A stretch of DNA of 64,000 bases from Dyadobacter sandarakinus (GTDB taxonomy: Bacteria > Bacteroidota > Bacteroidia > Cytophagales > Spirosomataceae): positions 1,304,001-1,368,000 of the forward strand of contig NZ_CP056775.1 in NCBI RefSeq assembly GCF_016894445.1, written 5' to 3'. The first letter of the stretch is position 1. Each line of letters opens with the position of its first letter. This document shows positions 9,429-17,466 of the stretch, one piece after another. The notes below the pieces were generated by a model that did no database searches, was not told the origin of the DNA, and saw nothing but the letters and a program-made list of their open reading frames with translations. Position numbers and translations under genes: made by a program.

Positions 9429-10448
9429 TTGACCCCAGTGCGCCGATATTCCGTCATTATCCCTGTGTACAATCGCCCGGATGAGTTGCAGGAACTCCTG
9501 GAATGTCTGTGCCGTCAAACTTTCACGAATTTTGAAGTAGTAGTGGTGGAGGATGGGTCACGAATCAAAGCCGACGAGGTTGTCAGATCTTACTCAGCCC
9601 GCCTCGATATTCACTACTACTATAAAGAAAACGGGGGACAAGGTTTTGCCAGGAACTATGGTTTTCAGCGCGCCAGCGGCGATTATTTCATTGTACTCGA
9701 CTCTGACGCGCTGATTGAGCCTGCTTACCTGTCTATTGTGGAAGATCGCCTGAACAGCGATTACGTAGATCTTTATGGCGGTCCGGATACCGACCATCCT
9801 TCATTTACCCCCATTCAAAAAGCCATCAGCTATGCCATGACCTCCATTTTTACAACGGGTGGGATTCGTGGAAAAAAGAACAATATGGGTGGCACGTTCC
9901 ACCCGCGCAGCTTTAATATGGGATTGTCGCGGACCGTATGGGAACGGACCGGCGGGTTCCCGATCAGCAGGATGGGAGAGGATATCCTGTTCAGCATCCA
10001 GGCAATCAGGGCTGGTTTCCGCGCTGCATTGATCCCGGAGGCATTCATTTACCATAAAAGACGCACCCGTTTCGGCGCATTTTACAGGCAGCTGCAGTTC
10101 TTCGGGCGGGCCAGGATTAACATTGCCCGGTTTTATCCCGACGAACTTAAACTGGTGCATACCTTTCCGCTGTGTTTTACAATGGCGGTATGCAGCATAC
10201 CGCTGCTGGCACTGCTTTCAGGCGCACTTTTCAGGCTTGCAGCGGCTGGGCTGGGTATTTACATACTGCTGATTTTCCTGGATGCACTCCGGAGTACCCG
10301 GAGCCTGCAGGTAGCACTTCTGAGCATTGTCGCTTCCTTTATCCAGCTGTTTGGCTATGGTACCGGATTTTTACAGGAAGGCTGGAAAAGACTCTGGGAA
10401 AATAAGGCGCACCGGGAGACAGGCGCCTCCATGGAATATCCTTCCTGA
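9429..10448 (+). CDS. Family 2 glycosyltransferase with C-terminal membrane segments
   Basis: A 339-residue GT-A fold transferase. RYSVIIPVYNRPDELQELL is the classic GT2 start, VLDSDALIEP supplies the DxD-type metal/nucleotide-sugar site, and GGFPISRMGEDILFSI holds the acceptor-side ED motif. Two or three hydrophobic helices at about 240-320 would anchor it at the inner membrane. The start is the TTG at 9429, and a GTG at 9438 is the alternative. There is no ATG before the conserved core. It probably adds a sugar to an envelope glycan, lipid or protein. It abuts the opposing methyltransferase with no spacer between stops. Confidence 0.87.
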   Translation: MTPVRRYSVIIPVYNRPDELQELLECLCRQTFTNFEVVVVEDGSRIKADEVVRSYSARLDIHYYYKENGGQGFARNYGFQRASGDYFIVLDSDALIEPAYLSIVEDRLNSDYVDLYGGPDTDHPSFTPIQKAISYAMTSIFTTGGIRGKKNNMGGTFHPRSFNMGLSRTVWERTGGFPISRMGEDILFSIQAIRAGFRAALIPEAFIYHKRRTRFGAFYRQLQFFGRARINIARFYPDELKLVHTFPLCFTMAVCSIPLLALLSGALFRLAAAGLGIYILLIFLDALRSTRSLQVALLSIVASFIQLFGYGTGFLQEGWKRLWENKAHRETGASMEYPS

Positions 10449-11222
10449 CTACGTTTTCTGACAGAAATAGACGATCTCATCAGCGGGAAGTGCATAGCGC
10501 TTAACCTCAGCCGGCGTGAGCTCATCCATCACAAAGCGATCCTCTGTGACGGTAAATCCCCCTTTTTCAAGCTCCCGCGCATAATCCCGCCCAAATAGCC
10601 GCAAGTGGTCGTTCTGCAGAAAATGCTTCTCACGTTCACGCGGGTCGGTGATGGTAGCATCCTCGTAGGTAGTTGCATGGCGCAGGTCCTGGGGGGACTG
10701 GATCAGCGCCCAGCCGCCCGGGCGTAACACACGGAAGAGCTCACGCATGGCAAGCACATAATCGTCCACGTGCTCCATCACATGGTTGCAGAATGCAACA
10801 TCAAAGGTATTGTCAGGAAAAGGAATCTGGTGAATGTCCATCTTGACTTTTGCAAGCGGCGATTCAATGTCGGCGGTGATGTAATCCAGGTTTTTCATCT
10901 CTTCAAACCGGTTTATAAAACAGTACTCCGGCGCTACATGGAGTACTTTCAGCTGCGCGCTGTAAAAGTTGGTTTTCCGCCTCAGATACAAGCCCATGAG
11001 CCGGTGCCGTTCGAGGGACAGGCAATGCGGGCAGAGTGCATTGTCACGGCTGGATGTATTGCGCCCATAGGGGAGGAACTTCCGGTACTGACTTTCACAT
11101 ACCGGGCAGGTCACATTTTTACCCAGATAAAAAATACTGAGGAAGCGTGCCACCCAGTGCCCGACAAGCTGCAGATAGGGTCTCGGAATGAACCGCAGAA
11201 CGAAACTAATGATGCTTTTCAT
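10449..11222 (-). CDS. Class I SAM-dependent methyltransferase with N-terminal zinc ribbon
   Basis: Starting at the ATG at 11222 gives 257 residues. The open frame extends 60 codons further upstream, but that stretch has no family character and would overlap the divergent gene. Two CxxC pairs (CPVC near 39 and CPHC near 63) suggest a zinc ribbon. The Rossmann-type core has AFCNHVMEHVDD and FRVLRPGGWALI, the usual motif II/III of Methyltransf_11/25 proteins. The product ends in ALPADEIVYFCQKT. Being convergent with a GT2 gene suggests glycan or lipid modification, but the substrate is unknown. Confidence 0.8.
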   Translation of the reverse strand: MKSIISFVLRFIPRPYLQLVGHWVARFLSIFYLGKNVTCPVCESQYRKFLPYGRNTSSRDNALCPHCLSLERHRLMGLYLRRKTNFYSAQLKVLHVAPEYCFINRFEEMKNLDYITADIESPLAKVKMDIHQIPFPDNTFDVAFCNHVMEHVDDYVLAMRELFRVLRPGGWALIQSPQDLRHATTYEDATITDPREREKHFLQNDHLRLFGRDYARELEKGGFTVTEDRFVMDELTPAEVKRYALPADEIVYFCQKT

Positions 11223-11280
11223 GGACCGATTATCTAAAAAATTGATAAATTTAGGATCATAACAAGGTAAAAAATAATTA

Positions 11281-11652
11281 ATGCTTCCGTCTATTGATCC
11301 CAAGCCACCCGGCAAAAGACTGATTAAGAGAATGTCAACCCGAACCAAATGGATGATCCTCACTCCAATCGGGCTGATCCTCTTCAGTTTCGGGCTGATC
11401 AATCTGACAGAGGCGACCTACCAGCGAAGAACAGGCCAGCCGACACAGGTATGGGTGGTTCTCGGGATTTACAGCCTGGTCCTGATCAATTCCGGCCTGG
11501 TCATATTTGGTGAAGCGCTTCGTTTTCGGACCATGGTGAATATCCGGAGGGAAACCCGCAGAAGCATGCGCCAGATCATGCGCAAGGTGAACACCAAATC
11601 ACCTGGGAAAGCCAAGTCTAAAAAAGCAAAAAGCCCTACCAAAACAGATTGA
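11281..11652 (+). CDS. Small two-helix membrane protein, unknown function
   Basis: A 123-residue protein with two hydrophobic helices (about 24-42, WMILTPIGLILFSFGLIN, and about 58-77, VWVVLGIYSLVLINSGLVIF). The C-terminal tail is strongly basic (about 85-123, rich in Arg/Lys and ending KSKKAKSPTKTD), expected in the cytoplasm. I do not recognise a named family. It is divergent from the methyltransferase, with 58 bases between starts. Confidence 0.65.
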   Translation: MLPSIDPKPPGKRLIKRMSTRTKWMILTPIGLILFSFGLINLTEATYQRRTGQPTQVWVVLGIYSLVLINSGLVIFGEALRFRTMVNIRRETRRSMRQIMRKVNTKSPGKAKSKKAKSPTKTD

Positions 11653-11686
11653 CAGGACTAGTTGAATGACTTTCGAAGTGGCTTGC

Positions 11687-11839
11687 TTATTTTTTATTAG
11701 CTTCAAACTGAGCTTTGATGGCCTCCACATCTACGTTGCGTACTTCAGGTTTACGCAACAAATCTTTAATTTTCGCCGTGCGATTATTTGCTACTGCCCT
11801 GTTTCTGCGACCTTTACGTTTTAGTTCCGTAACTCCCAT
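11687..11839 (-). CDS. Small basic protein of 50 residues, unknown function
   Basis: The ATG at 11839 begins MGVTELKRKGRRNRAVANN and ends FEANKK. The protein is small and highly basic at its N terminus (KRKGRRNR), with an amphipathic second half. It resembles, from memory, short uncharacterised proteins conserved in Cytophagales and Flavobacteriia that start MG(V/I)TKLKRK. The basic character would suit nucleic-acid or ribosome binding, which is inference only. A longer reading from 11887 adds 16 residues and is less likely. Confidence 0.65.
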   Translation of the reverse strand: MGVTELKRKGRRNRAVANNRTAKIKDLLRKPEVRNVDVEAIKAQFEANKK

Positions 11840-11929
11840 TGTAATTTGTGTTTTGTGAAAGAGCCGCAAAATTAATGATTTCCGCATAAATAATGTAGCA
11901 GAGAATCATAAATATTGTACCGGCTCGCA

Positions 11930-11937
11930 TAACTTTG
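11930..11937 (+). promoter_or_regulatory. Putative -7 element upstream of hisS
   Basis: TAACTTTG matches TAnnTTTG exactly. It lies 108 bases before the hisS ATG. No -33 TTG at the right spacing. The leader holds a small hairpin (CGGGC TGAG GCCCG) but no run of His codons that would indicate a leader peptide. Confidence 0.45.
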
Positions 11938-12045
11938 CCGCTTCATCCGGGCTGAGGCCCGATACTCCGCACTTACCGGACCACAGTTTTACCTGCGCCG
12001 GAAAGTTACAAATGCGGCATTACTGCTTACCTGAGGACAAACAGA

Positions 12046-13410
12046 ATGAGTAAACCATCCCTTGCCCGCGGCACCCGTGACTTTGGTCCGGAGCAAATGG
12101 CAAAACGTACCTTCATTTTCGACACCATCCGTTTTTACTTCCAGCGCTATGGCTTTTTGCCCCTGGAAACGCCCGCTATCGAGAACCTTTCCGTATTGAT
12201 GGGTAAATATGGTGATGAGGGCGATCAGCTTTTGTTTAAAATACTGAACTCCGGCGACTTTGCCGGCAAGCTTGAACCTGCCGACCTGCACTCGGGCTAT
12301 AAGGTACTTACGGGTAAAGTGTCCGAAAAAGGATTACGTTACGACCTTACCGTACCGTTTGCGCGCTACGTGGTGATGAACCGCGGTACCCTGCTCATGC
12401 CCTTTAAGCGCTACCAGATCCAGCCGGTATGGCGCGCCGACCGGCCTCAGAAGGGACGGTACCGGGAGTTTTTTCAATGCGATGCGGATGTGGTCGGTAC
12501 CGACTCGCTCCTTTGTGAAGCCGAGATCGTAATGATGCTGCACGACATTCTGCCAGCTTTGGGCATCCGGGATTTTACCGTCAAGATGAACAATCGTAAA
12601 ATCCTGACGGGCATTGCAGACAGTATCGGGGCGCACGGCATGGAAGGCCCGCTGTGTGTGGCTATCGACAAGCTGGATAAAATCGGCCGCGAGAAAGTAG
12701 TGGAGGAACTGGTAGAACGTGGTTTTTCCGAAGAAAGCGTTACCCGGCTCGATCCAATATTTGACCTTGCTGCCGAGAAAGATCCTTTTACTTACCTCAA
12801 ATCTTTGCTTGCGGAGTCAGAAACAGGCATGAAGGGCATTGCAGAGCTGGAAACCGTGTGGCAGCTCGTGGAGCAACTCGGTCCCGAGAATCTGAAACTG
12901 CAGTTTGATGTTACCCTGGCGCGCGGACTCTCTTACTATACCGGCGCAATTTTCGAAGTGAAAGCCAACAATGTGCAGATCGGCAGTATTTCCGGCGGCG
13001 GAAGGTACGACAATCTAACAGGTACATTCGGGGTGCCGGGCATTTCGGGTGTAGGCATTTCGCTGGGCGTAGACCGTATTTATGACGTCATGGAAGAACT
13101 GGGCCTGTTTCCCGAAAACCAGACGACCAGTACACAGGTAATGATTTCGAACTTTGACGAACAGGCATTCCGGTTTGCACTGGGTATTCTGCCGCAACTC
13201 AGGAAGGCTGGTATCAATGCAGAACTTTACCCGGATTCGGTGAAGCTTAAAAAGCAGCTTGACTATGCAGACCGGAAGCATATTCCCTATGTCATCCTCA
13301 TCGGATCGGATGAAATGGCATCGGGTACATTTACACTGAAAAACATGAAAACAGGGGAGCAGCTGAAACTTGCGCTGCCTGCAATCATATCGCATATCAA
13401 TGCCGGATAA
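12046..13410 (+). CDS. hisS: Histidine--tRNA ligase
   Basis: A 454-residue class II aminoacyl-tRNA synthetase that charges tRNA-His. Class II motif 2 is in GRYREFFQCDADVVG. Histidine-binding signatures include ARGLSYYTGAIFEV. Motif 3 is GVGISLGVDRI. The C-terminal anticodon-binding domain covers about 355-450. It is followed 39 bases later by hisG on the same strand and probably co-transcribed, putting charging of tRNA-His in the same unit as histidine synthesis. Confidence 0.96.
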   Translation: MSKPSLARGTRDFGPEQMAKRTFIFDTIRFYFQRYGFLPLETPAIENLSVLMGKYGDEGDQLLFKILNSGDFAGKLEPADLHSGYKVLTGKVSEKGLRYDLTVPFARYVVMNRGTLLMPFKRYQIQPVWRADRPQKGRYREFFQCDADVVGTDSLLCEAEIVMMLHDILPALGIRDFTVKMNNRKILTGIADSIGAHGMEGPLCVAIDKLDKIGREKVVEELVERGFSEESVTRLDPIFDLAAEKDPFTYLKSLLAESETGMKGIAELETVWQLVEQLGPENLKLQFDVTLARGLSYYTGAIFEVKANNVQIGSISGGGRYDNLTGTFGVPGISGVGISLGVDRIYDVMEELGLFPENQTTSTQVMISNFDEQAFRFALGILPQLRKAGINAELYPDSVKLKKQLDYADRKHIPYVILIGSDEMASGTFTLKNMKTGEQLKLALPAIISHINAG

Positions 13411-13449
13411 TTCCGGCTTCCATCATTTTAATTACAAGCTACCAGGTAC

Positions 13450-14313
13450 ATGGCTGATAATATTTTAAGAATTGCAATTCAGAAGTCGGGCAGGCTCAGT
13501 GAAGATTCGCTGAAACTGATCAAGGAATGTGGTATCCGGTTTGACAATGGTGCCGGCAAGCTCAAAACCAATGCGACCAATTTTCCGGCAGAAATACTTT
13601 TTCTCCGCGACGACGATATTCCCGGCTACGTGGAAGACGGCGTGGCGCACCTCGGTATTGTGGGTGAAAACGTATCCGAAGAGTCGGCCAGGGATGTTGA
13701 TACGGTACATAAACTGGGTTTTTCACGCTGCCGCCTGTCAATCGGGGTGCTGCGTGAGCATGATTACCAAGGTGTTAGTGACCTGCAGGGAAAAAGCATC
13801 GCTACGACTTACCCGCGTTTACTGGGCCAGTATCTGGAAGCAAATGGGGTCAATGCAGCGATCCACGAGATCAGCGGCTCGGTTGAGATCGCGCCCAGCA
13901 TCGGGCTGGCCGATGCGGTATGCGACATCGTGAGTTCCGGAAGCACACTTTTGAGCAATGGTTTGAAAGAAGTGGAAACCATATTCCGCTCGGAAGCCGT
14001 GATGATCGCCAGCAAACATTTATCCGATACACAAAAGACCCTGCTGGATCAGTTGCTTTTCAGGATCAAATCGGTACAGGCGGCAAAAAATAATAAGTAC
14101 ATACTGTTAAACTGCCCTACCGGCGCAGTCGAAAATATCGCCCAGTTCCTGCCGGGGATGCGCTCACCGACGGTAGTTCCATTGGCTACGGAAGGCTGGT
14201 GCTCAATGCATTCGGTAATCAATGAGAATGATTTCTGGGAAAATATAGAGAAAATCAGGCAGGCTGGTGCAGAGGGGATTCTGGTGATTCCCATTGAAAA
14301 AATGATCTTGTAA
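13450..14313 (+). CDS. hisG: ATP phosphoribosyltransferase, long form
   Basis: First step of histidine synthesis: ATP plus PRPP gives phosphoribosyl-ATP. The protein has 287 residues. The catalytic two-lobe domain starts LRIAIQKSGRLSEDS, and the PRPP loop is ADAVCDIVSSGSTLLSNGL. Length and the extra C-terminal region (about 215-287) match the hexameric long form with a regulatory ACT-like domain that senses histidine, so no HisZ is needed. It is 11 bases ahead of hisD. Confidence 0.95.
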   Translation: MADNILRIAIQKSGRLSEDSLKLIKECGIRFDNGAGKLKTNATNFPAEILFLRDDDIPGYVEDGVAHLGIVGENVSEESARDVDTVHKLGFSRCRLSIGVLREHDYQGVSDLQGKSIATTYPRLLGQYLEANGVNAAIHEISGSVEIAPSIGLADAVCDIVSSGSTLLSNGLKEVETIFRSEAVMIASKHLSDTQKTLLDQLLFRIKSVQAAKNNKYILLNCPTGAVENIAQFLPGMRSPTVVPLATEGWCSMHSVINENDFWENIEKIRQAGAEGILVIPIEKMIL

Positions 14314-14324
14314 AAACATCCTCA

Positions 14325-15596
14325 ATGAAGACGATTACCTTTCCGCCGCGCTCCGAATGGCCAGGGCTGGTAGCCCGGCCCGTGCAGGATGCGGGAGATA
14401 TTGAAAGAAAAGTAGCGCCGATCCTCGAACAGGTAAAAACCCAAGGCGATGCGGGCGTACGCGAGCTTGCTTTACGCTTTGACAAGGTTGAGCTGCAAAG
14501 CCTGGCGTTCCCGGAAGAGGAGCTTGCCGGTGCCGAACACAAGCTGGACGACAGCCTGAAAAGCGCGATCCGGCAGGCCTATGATAACATTTTTCGTTTT
14601 CATAAAGGACAACTGCAGCCTGCCGAAAAAATCGAGACCATGCCGGGTGTCACCTGCTGGCGGCGGAGCGTGGGAATAGAAAAAGTGGGCATTTACATTC
14701 CGGGAGGTACCGCACCATTGTTCAGTACCGTGCTGATGCTGGGAATTCCTGCAAAGATTGCGGGTTGTAAAGAAGTGGTGCTCTGCACGCCTTCCGATCA
14801 CCCGGCTATCCTGTACGCTGCCCGCCTGGCGGGAGTGACAAAAGCATTCAGGATCGGCGGCGCGCAGGCGATCGCGGCACTGGCCTATGGTACCGAGAGC
14901 GTCCCGAAAGTTTACAAGATTTTCGGACCCGGAAATCAGTATGTGACGGCCGCCAAAATGCTCGTTAACAAAGACGGCATTGCGATCGATATGCCGGCTG
15001 GCCCGTCCGAAGTTGCCGTATATGCGGATGATACCGCCGTACCCGAGTTTGTTGCTGCCGACCTGCTTTCACAGGCTGAGCATGGGCCCGACAGCCAGGT
15101 GCTGCTGGTCTCGACCAGTCAGGAACTGATTACGGCAGTCGATCAATGCCTGGACATACAGTTGGCCGATCTTCCGAGAAAGGAACTCGCCACACAGTCC
15201 ATCGGCAATAGCCAGGCCATTCTGGTGCAGTCGGAAGAGGAGGCGGTTGACCTGCTGAATGCATATGCTGCCGAGCACCTTATCTTAAGTGTGGCGGATG
15301 CCGAAGCAGTTTCGGAAAAGATCATCAATGCCGGATCTATTTTTTTGGGCAACTTCACGCCCGAATCCTGCGGCGATTATGCGTCCGGCACCAATCACAC
15401 CCTGCCCACCAATGGATATGCGCGCCAGTACAGCGGTGTGTCTGTGGACAGTTTTGTAAAAAAAATTACCGTTCAGCACATCACGGAGCAAGGTTTGCAA
15501 ACCCTCGGACCCATCGTGGAAACCATGGCACTGGCCGAGTCGCTGCATGGACACCAAAGGGCCGTGGCTGTCCGAAATGAGAAGGGAAAATTTTAA
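14325..15596 (+). CDS. hisD: Histidinol dehydrogenase
   Basis: A 423-residue zinc enzyme for the last two steps of histidine synthesis (L-histidinol to L-histidine with two NAD). Conserved segments include GIYIPGGTAPLFSTVLML, KIFGPGNQYVTAAK, IDMPAGPSEV, LLSQAEHGPDSQ with the zinc-ligand His, and GDYASGTNHTLPT. The stop is followed by 144 non-coding bases before hisC. Confidence 0.96.
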   Translation: MKTITFPPRSEWPGLVARPVQDAGDIERKVAPILEQVKTQGDAGVRELALRFDKVELQSLAFPEEELAGAEHKLDDSLKSAIRQAYDNIFRFHKGQLQPAEKIETMPGVTCWRRSVGIEKVGIYIPGGTAPLFSTVLMLGIPAKIAGCKEVVLCTPSDHPAILYAARLAGVTKAFRIGGAQAIAALAYGTESVPKVYKIFGPGNQYVTAAKMLVNKDGIAIDMPAGPSEVAVYADDTAVPEFVAADLLSQAEHGPDSQVLLVSTSQELITAVDQCLDIQLADLPRKELATQSIGNSQAILVQSEEEAVDLLNAYAAEHLILSVADAEAVSEKIINAGSIFLGNFTPESCGDYASGTNHTLPTNGYARQYSGVSVDSFVKKITVQHITEQGLQTLGPIVETMALAESLHGHQRAVAVRNEKGKF

Positions 15597-15710
15597 AACC
15601 CTGAAGAATGTCCTAACTTACCAGATAGTGATATAAGCGTGCTGACATGTTCAGCAAGGTATCTTATCGCAGCCATTTGAATCGGACAAATAACTTTATT
15701 AATAAACGAC

Positions 15711-15725
15711 CGGACCGAAAGTCCG
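15711..15725 (+). other. Small hairpin in the hisC leader
   Basis: CGGAC (15711-15715) pairs with GTCCG (15721-15725) across a CGAAA loop, 16 bases before the hisC ATG. A second small stem, GCTGA/TCAGC, lies near 15641-15655. A near-match to a -7 box, TAACTTTA, is at 15691-15698. These suggest hisC has its own leader, but the evidence is weak. Confidence 0.3.
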
Positions 15726-15740
15726 ACTTGTTATCCACCC

Positions 15741-16811
15741 ATGAGTAACTTTGATTTAAGTAAAATACTCCGTCCGCACATTCTCACACTTGCGCCATAT
15801 TCTTCGGCCAGGGATGAGTATACCGGACAGGTAGGCGTATTTCTCGACGCAAATGAAAATCCATTCGGATCAGCAAGTACCGGAAATTTCAACCGCTATC
15901 CCGATCCGCACCAGGCCGGGATCAAGGCCCTGCTGGCACCGCTGAAACACATCAGTACCGACCGCATTTTTCTTGGAAACGGGAGTGATGAGCCTATCGA
16001 CCTGCTGACGCGCATCAGCTGTACGCCGGGTAAGGACAGGGTGATTATCCTTCCGCCAACATACGGTATGTATGAGGTAAGTGCATCCATTCACGACGTG
16101 TATATCGACAAAGTGTCGCTCACACCCGACTTCCATCTGGATGCCGACGCAATCCTGCATGCAGTAACTCCCGATACCAAAATCGTCTGGATCTGCTCGC
16201 CCAATAACCCGACGGCCAACACCATGGATCGTGCGTGTATTCAGCGGATACTGGAAAATTTCGTGGGACTGGTGGTGGTAGATGAAGCTTACATTGATTT
16301 TACAGATGAACCATCCTGGATTGCAGAGCTTGACCGCTACCCGAACCTGGTCGTGTTGCAGACTTTTTCGAAAGCCTGGGGACTCGCCGGGATAAGGATC
16401 GGCATGTGCTTTGCTTCTGCTGAGCTGGTCCGGATATTAAACAAAGTGAAGCCGCCTTACAACATCAGCCTGCCGGCCCAGCAATTGCTGCTTGAAGCTT
16501 TGCATGCAGTGGACAAAAAGGACCAAATGGTAGCTGATATCCTGACCGAGCGCGCAACCCTCGATACCATGCTGCGGGCATTGCCGCTTGTGGTAAAAGT
16601 GTACCCTTCCGATGCCAACTTCCTGCTGGTGCAGTTTGAAGATGCACGGGCAGTGATGGACTATCTTATCAAGGAAACCATTATCGTCCGCGACCGTTCC
16701 AGGGTTCATCTCTGTGACGGATGCCTCCGCATAACTGTTGGCACAAGTGAAGAAAACAAAGTTTTAATCGCATCATTAAAGAAATTCCAGGAGAAAAACG
16801 TTACAGTTTAG
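15741..16811 (+). CDS. hisC: Histidinol-phosphate aminotransferase
   Basis: A 356-residue class I/II PLP aminotransferase that converts imidazole-acetol phosphate to histidinol phosphate. It shows FLDANENPFGS near the N terminus, the SPNNPTANTM motif with Asn, VVVDEAYIDF with the PLP Asp, and the PLP lysine in TFSKAWGLAGIRIG. It follows hisD after 144 bases. hisB, hisH, hisA, hisF and hisI do not follow it: the next gene is an unrelated barrel protein. Confidence 0.95.
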   Translation: MSNFDLSKILRPHILTLAPYSSARDEYTGQVGVFLDANENPFGSASTGNFNRYPDPHQAGIKALLAPLKHISTDRIFLGNGSDEPIDLLTRISCTPGKDRVIILPPTYGMYEVSASIHDVYIDKVSLTPDFHLDADAILHAVTPDTKIVWICSPNNPTANTMDRACIQRILENFVGLVVVDEAYIDFTDEPSWIAELDRYPNLVVLQTFSKAWGLAGIRIGMCFASAELVRILNKVKPPYNISLPAQQLLLEALHAVDKKDQMVADILTERATLDTMLRALPLVVKVYPSDANFLLVQFEDARAVMDYLIKETIIVRDRSRVHLCDGCLRITVGTSEENKVLIASLKKFQEKNVTV

Positions 16812-16856
16812 CGTGCCTCAGCGTTATAAACCGTTTTTTTTCTACAAATCCGCATT

Positions 16857-17381
16857 ATGAAGAAACTAGCCTTAACATTCATCTGCACCTTCTGCTTTTT
16901 CGGACTGGCACAGGCACAGTACGACAACCTGGCCGTAGGCTTTAAGCTGGGCGAACCTACCGGCGTCAATTTCCGTAAGTATTTCAACAACATCCATGCG
17001 CTGGATATTACAGTAGGAACTTACGGCGGCATTATGTCCAAAGACCGGAAGTACAGGGGTGATGAAGGTGTTTACAAAAATACCGGTCTCTCCGTGCAGG
17101 TTCATTACCTATGGCATACGCCGCTTTTCAATTCAGAGGCAGTTCATGTTTACTATGGTATAGGCGGGCAGGTCAACAGCCGCCGGTCCTATCCAAAAAG
17201 ACTGAGTGGAAATTATGAGAAGAATATCTCGCTCGGTGGCTCGGCCCTGGCAGGATTGGAATATTTTATCCCGGATAATCGCATTTCGGTGTTCCTGGAG
17301 GGCGGTACTTATCTCGAATTGTTACCGCGGCCTTTCTATCTGAGCCCTAATCTTTCAGCGGGTATCCGGTTTAATTTATAA
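16857..17381 (+). CDS. Small outer-membrane beta-barrel protein
   Basis: A 174-residue protein with a clear signal peptide (1-20, ...FFGLAQAQ). The mature part alternates polar and hydrophobic residues with many Gly and aromatic residues, and ends SAGIRFNL, a typical C-terminal beta-signal ending in an aromatic-x-hydrophobic strand. This fits an 8-stranded porin-family or OmpA-type barrel. Function unknown. A strong terminator closes it off. Confidence 0.7.
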   Translation: MKKLALTFICTFCFFGLAQAQYDNLAVGFKLGEPTGVNFRKYFNNIHALDITVGTYGGIMSKDRKYRGDEGVYKNTGLSVQVHYLWHTPLFNSEAVHVYYGIGGQVNSRRSYPKRLSGNYEKNISLGGSALAGLEYFIPDNRISVFLEGGTYLELLPRPFYLSPNLSAGIRFNL

Positions 17382-17412
17382 GATATTCCGACAGATCTAT
17401 GGATGTGAAAAG

Positions 17413-17434
17413 AGCAGGGTAACCTGCTTTTTTT
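17413..17434 (+). terminator. Rho-independent terminator after the barrel gene
   Basis: AGCAGG (17413-17418), loop GTAA, CCTGCT (17423-17428), then a T-run to 17434. Confidence 0.85.
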
Positions 17435-17466
17435 ATTTAATTTGAACAAAAAGCATCTTTCTCCCT

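Noticed and set aside
11938-12045. Possible histidine leader peptide or T-box before hisS
   Set aside because: There is no run of His codons and no T-box sequence. Only a 5-bp hairpin is visible.
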